Below, in pieces: positions 39,911 to 48,774 of a stretch of 64,000 nt of DNA (positions are counted from its first letter, which is position 1; the number at the start of each line of letters is the position of its first letter). Origin of the DNA: Gammaproteobacteria bacterium (GTDB lineage: Bacteria > Pseudomonadota > Gammaproteobacteria > Pseudomonadales > UBA5518); NCBI GenBank assembly GCA_016718385.1, contig JADKDK010000002.1, positions 186,001 through 250,000 on the forward strand, given 5' to 3'. A program made the position numbers and the translations under genes. A model generated the notes under the pieces. The model searched no databases. It saw only the letters and a list, made by a program, of their open reading frames with translations, and was not told the origin of the DNA.

Positions 39911-41308
39911 GTGGGCGCAATTTCCATCCTCCCGCTGCCGTATCGCATCGACGGCTGCGACTATTTCGCGCAATTACGGCCTCTCGCCGGCGCGGTTTTT
40001 CTCGACAGCGCGCGCGTGCACGGTGCCGGCGGGCGCTTCGACCTGATGTCGGCACTGCCCGTCTGCGAGTTGCGCACGCATGGCGCGATCACCCGCATCA
40101 CGCGCCGTTGCATGAGCGTGCCCAGCACCGCCGATCCCTTCGAGTTGGTGGCGCAGGCGCTCGCGACGGACCTGCCCCGCGCCGCGCCATCCGAGAGCGA
40201 CTGGCCCTTCGCCGGTGGCGCAATAGGCTGGTTCGGCTACGACCTGGGTCGATGCGTGGCGCGACTCGCGCCGCGCAACCCGCCCTCGCAGGTCCCCGAC
40301 ATGCAGATCGGGATCTATGGCTGGGCGCTGCTGCAGGATCACGAGCGTCGCGAGAGCGTGGCGCTGTTCACGGACGCGGTCGACGCGACGATCCGACGCC
40401 GCCTGATCGATCGGCTGCTCGGGCCCCGGGAGCCCGAGGCGGCGGCCTTCCGGCTCGAGTCCCCCTTCGTGTCGAACTTCGATCCCGTCAGCTACGCCGC
40501 GGCCTTTGCGCGGGTGCAGCGCTATATCCGCGACGGCGACTGCTACCAGGTCAACCTGGCTCAGCGGCTCAGCGCACTGGCACGCGGCGATCCCTGGTCG
40601 GCCTACCTGCAGCTGCGCGCGCGCATGGCCTCACCCTACTCGGCGTTCCTGTCCGGGGATTCGGCCAGCGTGCTCAGCTTTTCGCCGGAGCGATTCCTGC
40701 ACCTGGCCGGCGGTCGCGTCGAGACCCGCCCCATCAAGGGCACGCGGCGTCGCTGTGCCACGCCCGAGGCCGACCGCGAGCAGGTGCGGCAGCTGCTCGC
40801 CTCGGAAAAGGATCGCGCCGAGAACGTGATGATCGTGGACCTGATGCGCAACGACCTCGGCAAGTCGTGCCGCACCGGCAGCGTGCGCGTGGAGAAACTG
40901 TGCGCGCTGGAGAGTTATGCCAACGTGCATCACCTGGTGAGCGTGGTGAGCGGCGAGCCCGATCCGGCGCGCGGCCCGACGCGGCTGCTTGCCGACTGTT
41001 TCCCGGGCGGCTCGATCACCGGCGCGCCGAAGATCCGCGCGATGCAGATCATCGACGAGCTGGAGCCCGACCCGCGCAGCGTCTACTGCGGCTCGATCGG
41101 CTACATCTCGGCGCACGGCACCATGGACACCAGCATCGCGATACGCACGCTGGTCTGCGACGGCACGCAGGTGCATGCCTGGGGCGGCGGCGGCATCGTC
41201 GCGGACTCCGACACGCAGACGGAGTACCGCGAGTCCCTCACCAAGATCGAACCGATGCTCGAGGGCCTGCGCGCGATGAGCGCCGCGCCGGCGCTCAGAT
41301 CGCCCTGA
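39911..41308 (+). CDS. pabB: Aminodeoxychorismate synthase component I
   Basis: 465 residues from GTG 39911, which fits the N-terminal pattern of PabB; GTG 39890 is in frame and would add seven residues. The chorismate-binding domain has RPIKGTRRRCATPEADREQV with the PIKGT motif, AENVMIVDLMRNDLGKSCRT, FPGGSITGAPKIRAMQIIDE and GYISAHGTMDTSIAIRTLV. The PIKGT sequence indicates the ADC synthase rather than the anthranilate enzyme. It makes aminodeoxychorismate for folate. The last 14 bases overlap the convergent thrH gene. Confidence 0.93.
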   Translation: MGAISILPLPYRIDGCDYFAQLRPLAGAVFLDSARVHGAGGRFDLMSALPVCELRTHGAITRITRRCMSVPSTADPFELVAQALATDLPRAAPSESDWPFAGGAIGWFGYDLGRCVARLAPRNPPSQVPDMQIGIYGWALLQDHERRESVALFTDAVDATIRRRLIDRLLGPREPEAAAFRLESPFVSNFDPVSYAAAFARVQRYIRDGDCYQVNLAQRLSALARGDPWSAYLQLRARMASPYSAFLSGDSASVLSFSPERFLHLAGGRVETRPIKGTRRRCATPEADREQVRQLLASEKDRAENVMIVDLMRNDLGKSCRTGSVRVEKLCALESYANVHHLVSVVSGEPDPARGPTRLLADCFPGGSITGAPKIRAMQIIDELEPDPRSVYCGSIGYISAHGTMDTSIAIRTLVCDGTQVHAWGGGGIVADSDTQTEYRESLTKIEPMLEGLRAMSAAPALRSP

Positions 41309-41906
41309 TGCTGGCGCGCCGGAAGGCCTCCTTCAGCGCCTCGTAACCCTCGACCGACGGGAACTGCGGAAACTCCGCGATCACGTTGGCCGGCGCGTTG
41401 AACAGGATGCCGGCGTCGGCCTCGGCAAGCATCGTGGTGTCGTTGTAGGAATCGCCTGCCGCGATCACGCGGAAGTTCAGCGACTTGATCGCCTTCACCG
41501 ACTGGCGCTTCTGGTCCTTCTGGCGCAGCACGTAGTCCGTTACGCGCCCGGTCGCGTCGACCTCCAGGCGGTGACAGAACAGCGCCGGCCAGCCCAGCTG
41601 GCGCATCAGGGGCGCCGAGAACTGGTAGTACGTGTCCGAGAGGATCAGGACCTGGAAGCGCTCGCGCAGCCAGTCGAGGAATTCGCGTGCGCCCGGCAAC
41701 GGCTCCATCGTGTCGATCACGGCCTGGATGTCGGGCAGGCGCAGCCCGTGCTGGTCCAGCAGTCGCAGGCGCTGCTTCATCAGCACGTCGTAGTCGGGAA
41801 TGTCACGGGTGGTGGCGCGCAGTTCGGCGATGCCGGTGCGCTCGGCGAATTCGATCCAGATCTCCGGGATCAGTACACCTTCGAGGTCGAGACAGGCAAT
41901 TTCCAC
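41295..41906 (-). CDS. thrH: Phosphoserine phosphatase / homoserine phosphotransferase ThrH
   Basis: 203 residues nearly colinear with Pseudomonas ThrH: MEIACLDLEGVLIPEIWIEF with the HAD nucleophile D7, TTRDIPDYDVLMKQRLRLLD, ERFQVLILSDTYYQFSAPLM and VIAAGDSYNDTTMLAEADAG. It dephosphorylates phosphoserine and can move the phosphate to homoserine. The distinctive DIPDYDVLMKQRLRLLD stretch separates it from SerB. Confidence 0.95.
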   Translation of the reverse strand: MEIACLDLEGVLIPEIWIEFAERTGIAELRATTRDIPDYDVLMKQRLRLLDQHGLRLPDIQAVIDTMEPLPGAREFLDWLRERFQVLILSDTYYQFSAPLMRQLGWPALFCHRLEVDATGRVTDYVLRQKDQKRQSVKAIKSLNFRVIAAGDSYNDTTMLAEADAGILFNAPANVIAEFPQFPSVEGYEALKEAFRRASIRAI

Positions 41907-41976
41907 GTGGGTCTCCAGGGGCTAAAGAACAACATCCTCTCGCGGGCATGGCCCGCTCCCGCCAGCGCAGGCGCGA

Positions 41977-42951
41977 TCAGTAGGTCGGCAGCTCGACGCC
42001 CTCGAACAGTGCCTCGACCTCGGCCTTGCCCTGCAGCTGCCAGGCCTTGTCGACGACCTCGCGCGTCAGGTGCGGCGCGAACAGCTCGATGAACTCGTAC
42101 ATATAGCCGCGCAGGAAGGTGCCGCGGCGGAACCCGATCTTGGTGACGCTGGGACTGAACAGGTGGCTGGCATCCAGCATCACCAGCCCGCTGTCGAGCT
42201 GCTCGTCGATCGCCATGCGCGCGATGATCCCGATGCCGAGCCCGAGGCGAACGTAGGTCTTGATCACGTCGGCATCGGTGGCGGTGAACACCACGCGCGG
42301 CGTCAGGCGCCTGGCGTGAAAGGCCTCGTCGAGACGCGAGCGCCCCGTGAAGCCGAATACGTAGGTCACGATCGGGTACGCGGCCACATCCTCTATGGTT
42401 AGACGCTTCACGCTCGCCAGTGGGTGACCCTCGGGCACGATCACGCAGCGGTTCCACGTGTAGCAGGGCATCATCACCAGATCGCTGAAGAGTTCCAGCG
42501 CCTCGGTGGCGATCGCGAAATCGACCGTGCCATCGGCCGCCATCTCGGAGATCTGCACCGGCGTACCCTGGTGCATGTGCAGCGACACCTCGGGGTAGCG
42601 CTCCATGAACACCTTGATCGCCGGCGGCAGCGCGTAGCGCGCCTGCGTGTGCGTGGTGGCGATCGACAGCGTGCCTTTCTGGTCGTTGCGGAATTCCTGC
42701 GCCACCTGCTTGATCGATTCGACCTTGCGCAGGATGTCGCCGGCGCGCTCCAGGATCGCCTCGCCGGCCGGCGTCACGCGCGTGAGGTGCTTGCCGCTGC
42801 GCTCGAAGATCTCTACGCCGAGTTCATCCTCGAGCAGTCGCACCTGCTTGCTGATGCCGGGCTGCGAGGTAAACAGGCTCTGCGCGGTCGCGGAGACGTT
42901 GAGGTCGTGGCGGGCGACCTCCCAGATGTAGCGGAGCTGCTGCAGTTTCAT
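41977..42951 (-). CDS. cysB: LysR-type regulator CysB
   Basis: 324 residues. The N-terminal winged helix MKLQQLRYIWEVARHDLNVS and TSQPGISKQVRLLEDELGVE is followed by the CysB ligand domain: IATTHTQARYALPPAIKVFM, MHQGTPVQISEMAADGTVDF and ATDADVIKTYVRLGLGIGII. The TTHTQARY stretch is specific to CysB/Cbl. It activates sulfur-assimilation genes when N-acetylserine or O-acetylserine accumulates. It probably has its own promoter in the 84-bp gap upstream. Confidence 0.96.
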   Translation of the reverse strand: MKLQQLRYIWEVARHDLNVSATAQSLFTSQPGISKQVRLLEDELGVEIFERSGKHLTRVTPAGEAILERAGDILRKVESIKQVAQEFRNDQKGTLSIATTHTQARYALPPAIKVFMERYPEVSLHMHQGTPVQISEMAADGTVDFAIATEALELFSDLVMMPCYTWNRCVIVPEGHPLASVKRLTIEDVAAYPIVTYVFGFTGRSRLDEAFHARRLTPRVVFTATDADVIKTYVRLGLGIGIIARMAIDEQLDSGLVMLDASHLFSPSVTKIGFRRGTFLRGYMYEFIELFAPHLTREVVDKAWQLQGKAEVEALFEGVELPTY

Positions 42952-43035
42952 GCGGGTTCTGGGTCAGCGCGGGAGCGGAGCCGGGAGGCGCGCAGGATAG
43001 CGGCATTCAGGCGCGATCGCCACCACGGCAAGGCC

Positions 43036-43932
43036 TCAGCGGTTCGCCACGCCATGCGGCACGTGGCCGGTCGCGACGTGCTGGCTGGCCGAGTCGCAAT
43101 GCCCGCGCTGGTCGTCGAAGAACACGTCGGCACCGTAGGCGCGCAGGAACTCCGCCTTGTCGAGACCGCCGAGGAAGAGCGATTCGTCGATGCGGATCCC
43201 CCAGGCACGCAGCGTGCGCACCACGCGTTCGTGCGCCGGCGCCGAGCGCGCCGTGACCAGCGCGGTGCGGATCGGGCAGTCGTCCTGCGGGAACTCGTGC
43301 TGCAGCCGCTGCAACGCGGCGAGGAAGGCCTTGAAGGGTCCGCCGCTCAGGGGCTGGCGCGCCGCCGCCGTCTCGCTGCGCGTGAAGGCGTCGAGGCCCT
43401 GGCTCTTGAATACCCGTTCGGCCTCGTCGGAGAACAGCACCGCATCGCCGTCGAAGGCGAAACGCAGCTGTTCGCTGGCGCCGCTGCTCGAGCGCGAGGG
43501 CAGGAAGGTTGCCGCGGCGACTCCCTGCTCCAGCGCCTGGCGCACGTCCTCGGCCTCCGTCGACAGGAACAGGTGGCAGCCGAAGGCGCTCACGTAGCGC
43601 CACGGACTCTGGCCGCCGCAGAACGCCGCACGCGAGATCGCCAGCCCGTGGTGCTGGATGCTGTTGAAGACCCTGAGACCCGTGTCGGCGCTGTTGCGCG
43701 AGAGCAGGATCACCTCGACGCGCGCCTCGGGCAGGCGCCGGTTGAGACCGAGCAGCTTGTGCACCAGAGGGAAGGCGTCGCCCGGCGCGAGGATCTGCTC
43801 CTCGTGCTCGATCTGGTAGCGCTGGTAGGCCTCGAGGCCGTCGCGCTCGAAGATCTCGTGGCTCTCGTCGAGGTCGAACAGGGCGCGCGAGGAGATCGCG
43901 ACGACGAGTTTATTTCCGGGTTCTGTTGGCAT
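43036..43932 (-). CDS. 5'-nucleotidase (cytosolic NT5C1-like family)
   Basis: 298 residues. It has the HAD-like core of the bacterial 5-nucleotidase family: LVVAISSRALFDLDESHEIF, ARVEVILLSRNSADTGLRVF, FAFDGDAVLFSDEAERVFKS, CPIRTALVTARSAPAHERVV and LGGLDKAEFLRAYGADVFFD. It likely hydrolyses nucleoside monophosphates. It stands alone, divergent from the fructosamine-kinase gene with 53 bp between starts. Confidence 0.85.
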   Translation of the reverse strand: MPTEPGNKLVVAISSRALFDLDESHEIFERDGLEAYQRYQIEHEEQILAPGDAFPLVHKLLGLNRRLPEARVEVILLSRNSADTGLRVFNSIQHHGLAISRAAFCGGQSPWRYVSAFGCHLFLSTEAEDVRQALEQGVAAATFLPSRSSSGASEQLRFAFDGDAVLFSDEAERVFKSQGLDAFTRSETAAARQPLSGGPFKAFLAALQRLQHEFPQDDCPIRTALVTARSAPAHERVVRTLRAWGIRIDESLFLGGLDKAEFLRAYGADVFFDDQRGHCDSASQHVATGHVPHGVANR

Positions 43933-43985
43933 AACCTGCGCGCGATCCCGCGTGAACGTGGGTCATTGTAACCACCGGGAGCGCC

Positions 43986-45064
43986 ATGCGAACAGGCACC
44001 GAACGGGCGTGCGAGTGGCTCGAGGCCAACGGCCCGGGGCCGGGGGGCCCGGGGGGGCCCCCGGGGGGGGGCGGCCCCCGGGCGGGGGGGGGGGGGGCGC
44101 GGCGCGGGCGCGGCGGGGCCCGGGGGCGCGGGGCGCCCCCCGGGGGGGGGGGGCGGCGGGCGGGGGCGGGGGGGCGGGGCGCCCCGCGGCGCCCGCGCGG
44201 GGCGGGGGGGGCACCGCCGGGCCGCCACCGAACGGGGCGGGCGGGGGGGCGGGGCCGGCGGGCCCGGGGGGGGGGGGCCCGGCGCGGCGCGGGGGGGGCG
44301 CGGCGCCGGCGGGGGGGGGGGGGGGGGGCCCCGGGCGGGCGGCGGGCCCGGCCGGGGGCGGGGCGCCCCGCCGGGGGGGGGGGGGGGCGGGGGGCGCGGG
44401 GGCCGGGGGCGGGGGCGGCGCGGGGCGGCGGGGGGGGGGGCCCGGCGCCGCGGGCACCTCGTTCCTGCTGCTGGAGTTCATCGCGCCGGGCACCGCCGGC
44501 GGCGCCTACTCGCGCGGGCTCGGCCGCGCGCTGGCGCGCCTGCACCGCACTGCGGCGCCAAGCTTCGGCTTCCTGATGGACAACTGGTGCGGCACCACGC
44601 CGCAGCCCAACCCGCGTGAAACCGACGGGCACGCCTTTTTCGCGAACCACCGCCTGCTGTTCCAGGCCGGGCGAGCCCACGCCGCCGGCCTGCTGGCGGC
44701 GCCGGACCTGCATCGCGTCGAGGCCATCGCCGCGCGGCTCCAGGACCTGGTACCGGTGCAGGCGCCGGCCCTGCTGCACGGCGACCTGTGGCATGGCAAC
44801 GTGTTCGCGGACACCAACGGCGAGGCGGTGCTGGTCGATCCGGCGGCCTACTGGGGCTGGCCCGAGGCGGACCTGGCGACGACGCGCCTGTTCGGCGGCT
44901 TCGACGACGCCTTCTACGATGCCTACCTGGAGATGCGTCCGCTAGAGCCCGGCTGGGAGGAGCGCATGCCGCTCTACAACCTCTACCACCTGCTCAACCA
45001 CCTGAACCTGTTCGGCAGCGCATGGCTGGCGCGGGTGCGGGCAGTGCTCGCGCAATACTCGTAG
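43986..45064 (+). pseudogene. Fructosamine/ketosamine-3-kinase family protein, N-terminal half corrupted
   Basis: The start (MRTGTERACEWLEANG) and the C-terminal two thirds are normal: TSFLLLEFIAPGTAGGAYSR, GRALARLHR, FLMDNWCGTTPQPNPRETDG, the catalytic LLHGDLWHGNVF, AVLVDPAAYWGWPEADLATT and YNLYHLLNHLNLFGSAWLAR, all typical of the fructosamine kinase family (YniA type). Between about 44030 and 44455 the sequence is almost only G and C, all frames give Gly/Pro/Arg strings, and total length is not a multiple of three. The family needs its ATP-binding lobe there, so this stretch is almost certainly not the true sequence. Confidence 0.8.
44030..44455. other. G/C-only low-complexity stretch, probable sequence or assembly artefact
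   Basis: About 425 bases contain almost exclusively G and C, with G runs of 8-14, in place of the ATP-binding lobe of a fructosamine kinase. The sequence before and after is ordinary coding DNA. Poly-G is a known failure signature of some sequencing chemistries, and a consensus of failed reads would look like this. Confidence 0.8.
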
Positions 45065-45093
45065 GTCCCGCTTCAGCGGGACATTTCCCGGTA
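45061..45093 (+). repeat. REP-like palindrome after fructosamine kinase
   Basis: A GTAGGTCCCGCTTCAGCGGG hairpin overlapping the stop codon of the kinase gene (TAG at 45062-45064). It shares the GTAGGTC start and the 33-base unit length with the 51-kb array. It could act as a terminator. Confidence 0.65.
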
Positions 45094-45165
45094 AGCTCCG
45101 ATAACCGGTGCGCGACTGAAGAGCGCGTCGCACAACGCCCGGCTAGCCGGCGACAACGCGAGGCC

Positions 45166-45939
45166 TCACAGGAACCGCAACAACTCCTCCGGGCAGTCGG
45201 TGAAGTCCCGCACGGTGCCCTGGGTCGGCAGCGCGGTATCGATGCGTTCGGCCTGGTAGGCATAACAGGTATCGACGCGCTCGCGCGAGACCAACGCGAC
45301 ATCGGGATGCAGCCGGCGCATCGCCTCGAGGTCGAAGCGCTGCGAGCCGGAGATGATGATGCCCATCTGCAGCACCGCGGCCGCCTCCAGCGCATCCCCG
45401 CCCCAGCGCGCGGCGGACCATGCACCAAAGCCGCGCAGGAACATTCCGCCACGGGCTTCCTCGGGCCCGAGGATCTGCAGCAGGTCGGTGCGCCAGCGGT
45501 GAACCGGTTCGCCGTCCACGCGTATCTGCGCGATGGTGACGCCGTCCTTCGGATCCGGCACCGCCAGGTCGAACTCCCGCGTTGGCGCCGGGCGCAGCGC
45601 GTGCGCGGCTGCGAGCCCCAGCAGGTCGTGCAGATGGGTGCAATGGCGGCGCGGATCGTCGCAGGCGCGAAAGAGCGCGCGGCTCCCGGTGAGTTGCTGC
45701 CCGGCGAGCCGTCCCAGTTGCGCGATCGCACCGCTGCAGTTGCGGTTGGGCTGGCGCAGCCACTGCGCCTCGACGGCGAGGATGCGGCTGCCGTCGTGGC
45801 GCAACCGCAGCCTCGCGGCATGCAGGTTGTCCTCCAGCCCCGCGATCACCGCGCCGTCGCGGTTCTCGAGACGGATCCGGCGGCGGAATATGCGGCTGCC
45901 GAAACGGGGATGAGGTATCGGCGGTTGCGCGAAGCTCAC
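45166..45939 (-). CDS. DUF2889 domain protein
   Basis: 257 residues from GTG 45939 (GTGA overlap with the upstream gene stop). The N-terminal half matches DUF2889: RRIRLENRDGAVIAGLEDNL, HAARLRLRHDGSRILAVEAQ, PNRNCSGAIAQLGRLAGQQL and CTHLHDLLGLAAAHAL. The C-terminal half (GGMFLRGFGAWSAARWGGDA, IISGSQRFDLEAM) has no recognised family. Function unknown. Coupled translation with the PLP enzyme suggests a shared operon. Confidence 0.75.
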   Translation of the reverse strand: MSFAQPPIPHPRFGSRIFRRRIRLENRDGAVIAGLEDNLHAARLRLRHDGSRILAVEAQWLRQPNRNCSGAIAQLGRLAGQQLTGSRALFRACDDPRRHCTHLHDLLGLAAAHALRPAPTREFDLAVPDPKDGVTIAQIRVDGEPVHRWRTDLLQILGPEEARGGMFLRGFGAWSAARWGGDALEAAAVLQMGIIISGSQRFDLEAMRRLHPDVALVSRERVDTCYAYQAERIDTALPTQGTVRDFTDCPEELLRFL

Positions 45940-46997
45940 GGCTCCGCGCCCGCCACCGCCAGCGCGCCGCCCGCCAGCGCCTGCCCGCGCTGCGCGAACA
46001 GGCCGAACAACCCGCCGGTGTGCACGAACACGATGTCCTTCGCGTCGCGGAAACGCCCGTGGCGCATCTCGTGCAGCATGCCGTGGAATGCCTTGCCGGT
46101 GTAGACGGGATCCAGGACCAGGCCTTCCGTGCGCGCGACGAGGCCGATGGTCTGGAACACGTCCTGGCCGGCCTGCGCGTAGCCCGCCCCGATATAGTCA
46201 TCGAGCACGTTCACCGCCAGCGCCGCCGTATCCAGCGCCACACCGTAGCGCTGCTGCCATGACGCGAGGTCCGCGTGCACCTTGTTGCGGAACCAGGCCG
46301 CATCGTCGCAGACGGCCATGCCCCAGGCTTCGGCCCGTAGCCCGTGCAGGCGAAGCCCGGCCGTGAGTCCCGCCTGCGTGCCGCCCGACCCGGTGGCGCA
46401 GACCACCACGCGCGGATCGATGCCCGCCTGCACGAAATCCTCGGCGAGCTCCGCGCACGCCGCCACGTACCCCCACACGCCGATGGCGTCGCTGGCGCCG
46501 GTGGGGATTACAAACGGGCGTCGCCCCTGCGCTTGCACGCGCTTGGAGTGTGCCGCGAGCAGCGCTTCGTGCTCCTGCTGATAACGTCGCGCCGGGTAGC
46601 AGTGCACCGAGGCGCCGGCGAGATGGTCGAGGAACAGGTTGCCGTCGGGTGTGCCCGAGGGCTCGCCGCGCAGCACCAGTTCGACCCCGAGGCCCAGACG
46701 CGCGCCGAGCAAGGCGGTGGCGCGGCAGTGGTTGGATTGCAGGCCGCCGCAGGTGACGAGCGTGTCCGCGTTCTCCTGCCGCGCCTGCGCGATCGTGAAC
46801 TCGAGCTTGCGGATCTTGTTGCCGCTCACGGCGCAATCGCTCAGGTCGTCGCGCTTGACCCAGATCCGCGGTCCGCCGACCAGCGCGCTCAGCCGGTCGA
46901 GCGGCTCGAACGGCGTCGGCAGGCGTGCCAGCCGCAGCCGTGGGGGCGGCCGGACGCCCGTCAGGGTGGGCCCGGCGCCGGACTGCGGGGCGGGCAT
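45936..46997 (-). CDS. PLP-dependent D-cysteine desulfhydrase / ACC deaminase family enzyme
   Basis: 353 residues from ATG 46997. The pyridoxal-phosphate lysine is in KRDDLSDCAVSGNKIRKLE. It is followed by CGGLQSNHCRATALLGARLG, PTGASDAIGVWGYVAACAEL and the phosphate loop ATGSGGTQAGLTAGL. Family members degrade D-cysteine or 1-aminocyclopropane-1-carboxylate; residues separating the two cannot be judged here. It follows yajC after 13 bases and could be read from the yajC promoter. Confidence 0.85.
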   Translation of the reverse strand: MPAPQSGAGPTLTGVRPPPRLRLARLPTPFEPLDRLSALVGGPRIWVKRDDLSDCAVSGNKIRKLEFTIAQARQENADTLVTCGGLQSNHCRATALLGARLGLGVELVLRGEPSGTPDGNLFLDHLAGASVHCYPARRYQQEHEALLAAHSKRVQAQGRRPFVIPTGASDAIGVWGYVAACAELAEDFVQAGIDPRVVVCATGSGGTQAGLTAGLRLHGLRAEAWGMAVCDDAAWFRNKVHADLASWQQRYGVALDTAALAVNVLDDYIGAGYAQAGQDVFQTIGLVARTEGLVLDPVYTGKAFHGMLHEMRHGRFRDAKDIVFVHTGGLFGLFAQRGQALAGGALAVAGAEP

Positions 46998-47010
46998 GGC
47001 GGTATCGCTC

Positions 47011-47361
47011 CTACTTTTTCTCGCCGGCCGCGCCAACGCCCTTCAGCGTGCCCTTGGGCAGTACGTTCTGCACCGCCCATTTCTGCAGCTTGATCTCGAC
47101 GTTCTCGGCCACTTTCAGGACCACGAAGTCCTGTTCGACCGCGGTGACGCGCCCGAGGATGCCGCTCGAGGTGACCACCTCGTCCCTGACCGCGAGCTTG
47201 TTGACCAGTTCCTGGTGTTCCTTCTGGCGCTTGCGTTGCGGGCGGATCGCAATGAAGTAGAACAACGCGAAGATGCCGATCATGAAGGCGAAGGAGATCA
47301 TCGGGTCGCCGCCGGCGGGTGCGGCCGCGGACTGGGCATGAGCAGCTGGAACGAAAAACAT
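47011..47361 (-). CDS. yajC: Preprotein translocase accessory subunit YajC
   Basis: 116 residues from ATG 47361 with AGGAG upstream. An N-terminal exported segment (FFVPAAHAQ) precedes the single membrane helix MISFAFMIGIFALFYFIAIR and the conserved RPQRKRQKEHQELVNKL and VTSSGILGRVTAVEQDFVVL. YajC joins SecD/SecF to the SecYEG channel. secD, secF and tgt, its usual neighbours, are not here. Confidence 0.94.
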   Translation of the reverse strand: MFFVPAAHAQSAAAPAGGDPMISFAFMIGIFALFYFIAIRPQRKRQKEHQELVNKLAVRDEVVTSSGILGRVTAVEQDFVVLKVAENVEIKLQKWAVQNVLPKGTLKGVGAAGEKK

Positions 47362-47493
47362 AAAAACTCCTGGAATCAATTGAATACAAACGAAACCTAA
47401 ATGTTGTTCTGATGCAGCATCAAGTTCTGGGCGGGACTTTAAAGGCTTTGGCGCGCACTCACAACTCCTGGTAGGAGCCTGTCCGAAGGATCG

Positions 47494-47518
47494 GGTGTCC
47501 GGATGAATCCGGCCCTAC
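47494..47518 (-). repeat. REP-like palindrome, inverted orientation
   Basis: GTGTCCGGATGAATCCGG followed by CCCTAC sits between xthA and yajC. It is the reverse complement form of the GTAGG..TCCGGATTCATCCGGACA unit seen at 25646. Confidence 0.6.
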
Positions 47519-48288
47519 ACGGGCCAATCGAAGTCCATCGTGAGCGGTGCGTGGTCGGAGAAACGCTCGTCGCGGTAGACCGACTCGGCCCGGACCTTCG
47601 GCTGCAAGCCGGGTGTCACGGCCATGTAGTCCAGTCGCCACCCCACGTTGTTCTCGCGCGCGCGGCCGCGGTTCGACCACCAGGTGTACTGGTCCGCGTG
47701 CGGGTTCACCACGCGGAAGGCGTCCACGTAGCCCACCGGCCCGAACAGATCGTCGAGCCAGGCGCGCTCCTCGGGCAGGAAACCGGAGTTCTTGCGGTTG
47801 CCGCGCCAGTTCTTCAGGTCGATCTCGCGGTGGCATATGTTCCAGTCGGCGCAAATGATGAACTCGCGCTTCTTGCGCCGCAGCGCCTCGAGGTGCGGCA
47901 TCAGCCGTTCCATCAGCGCGAACTTGATCGCCTGGCGCTCCTCCCCGGAACTGCCGGAGGGCATGTACAGCGACACCACGCTGATGTCCTTGTAGTCGGC
48001 CTGGATCCAGCGCCCCTCGCTGTCGATCGGCTCCCATCCCAGCCCCTTCTGCACGTGGTCGGGTTCGATGCGACTGAAGATCGCCGTGCCCGCGTAGCCC
48101 GGGCGTTGCGCATCGAAGTAATGGCAGTGGTAACCCGGCGGAAAGAAATGGTCGTCGCTCAGCTGGTGGATGCGTGCGCGGGTTTCCTGCAGGCAGATCA
48201 CGTCGGCGTCCTGCGCGGCCAGCCAGCGGAAGAAACCCTTGTCGGCGGCGGAGCGGATGCCGTTGGCGTTGAAGGTGATGACTCTCAT
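47515..48288 (-). CDS. xthA: Exodeoxyribonuclease III
   Basis: 257 residues from ATG 48288; an in-frame upstream start would add a non-conserved tail. It reads MRVITFNANGIRSAADKGFF with the metal-binding asparagine, CLQETRARIHQL, SLYMPSGSSG, ICADWNICHREIDLKNW, NVGWRLDYMAVTPGL with the catalytic RLDY, and FSDHAPLTMDFDW with the catalytic histidine. The QETR motif has Arg where most enzymes have Lys. It repairs abasic sites and 3' blocks. REP hairpins flank it on both sides. Confidence 0.94.
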   Translation of the reverse strand: MRVITFNANGIRSAADKGFFRWLAAQDADVICLQETRARIHQLSDDHFFPPGYHCHYFDAQRPGYAGTAIFSRIEPDHVQKGLGWEPIDSEGRWIQADYKDISVVSLYMPSGSSGEERQAIKFALMERLMPHLEALRRKKREFIICADWNICHREIDLKNWRGNRKNSGFLPEERAWLDDLFGPVGYVDAFRVVNPHADQYTWWSNRGRARENNVGWRLDYMAVTPGLQPKVRAESVYRDERFSDHAPLTMDFDWPV

Positions 48289-48330
48289 GCGTGGTGCGGG
48301 GCTCCCGGGGTGTGTTTTGGCGGTGAGCAC

Positions 48331-48355
48331 ATTGTCGGTATGAATACCGACCTAC
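48331..48355 (-). repeat. REP-like palindrome before xthA
   Basis: ATTGTCGGTATGAATACCGA followed by CCTAC. Inverted copy of the REP unit with changed stem bases but preserved pairing. Confidence 0.6.
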
Positions 48356-48774
48356 ATGGCGGCGCGCGACACGATCATGAAACTGCCGCTGGCCTTGACC
48401 TGCATCACATCGTCGACCCAGATCTCGCCTTCGGCGACCGCGGTGCGCCGCCCGACGTGCACCGCGCGCGCCGTGGCGCGCAGCACGCCGGCGCGCGCGG
48501 CACGCAGGTAACGGCAACTGAGATCCAGCGTGACCACCATCTGGCCCGGCGGCACCTGGCCGTGGATCGCGGCGGCGAGCGCGCAATCGGCCAGTGTCGC
48601 GTAGACGCCCCCGTGCACCATCGCGGCGCTGTTCAGCAGCTCGGGCGTGACGGGCAGCCGCACTTCGACCCCGCCGGCGCCGAGGCGGAAGAACTGGATG
48701 CCGAGGTGCTCGATGAACGGGCTCTTGATCGGCGAGTCGATCTGCTCGATCGTTTCGGTTGGCGGTTTGCTCAC
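48352..48774 (-). CDS. PaaI-type hotdog thioesterase
   Basis: 140 residues from GTG 48774, overlapping the tdh stop by four bases (GTGA). Hotdog pattern: GVEVRLPVTPELLNSAAMVH with HGGVYATLADCALAAAIHG holding the catalytic region, then VTLDLSCRYLRAARAGVLRA and ASGSFMIV. Family members hydrolyse acyl- or aryl-CoA thioesters. It is the gene after tdh and likely co-transcribed. Confidence 0.85.
   Translation of the reverse strand: MSKPPTETIEQIDSPIKSPFIEHLGIQFFRLGAGGVEVRLPVTPELLNSAAMVHGGVYATLADCALAAAIHGQVPPGQMVVTLDLSCRYLRAARAGVLRATARAVHVGRRTAVAEGEIWVDDVMQVKASGSFMIVSRAAM

Noticed and set aside
43952..44576. Proline- or glycine-rich proteins encoded in the G/C-only block on either strand
   Set aside because: They exist only because the block lacks A and T and therefore stop codons; flanks show a fructosamine kinase.
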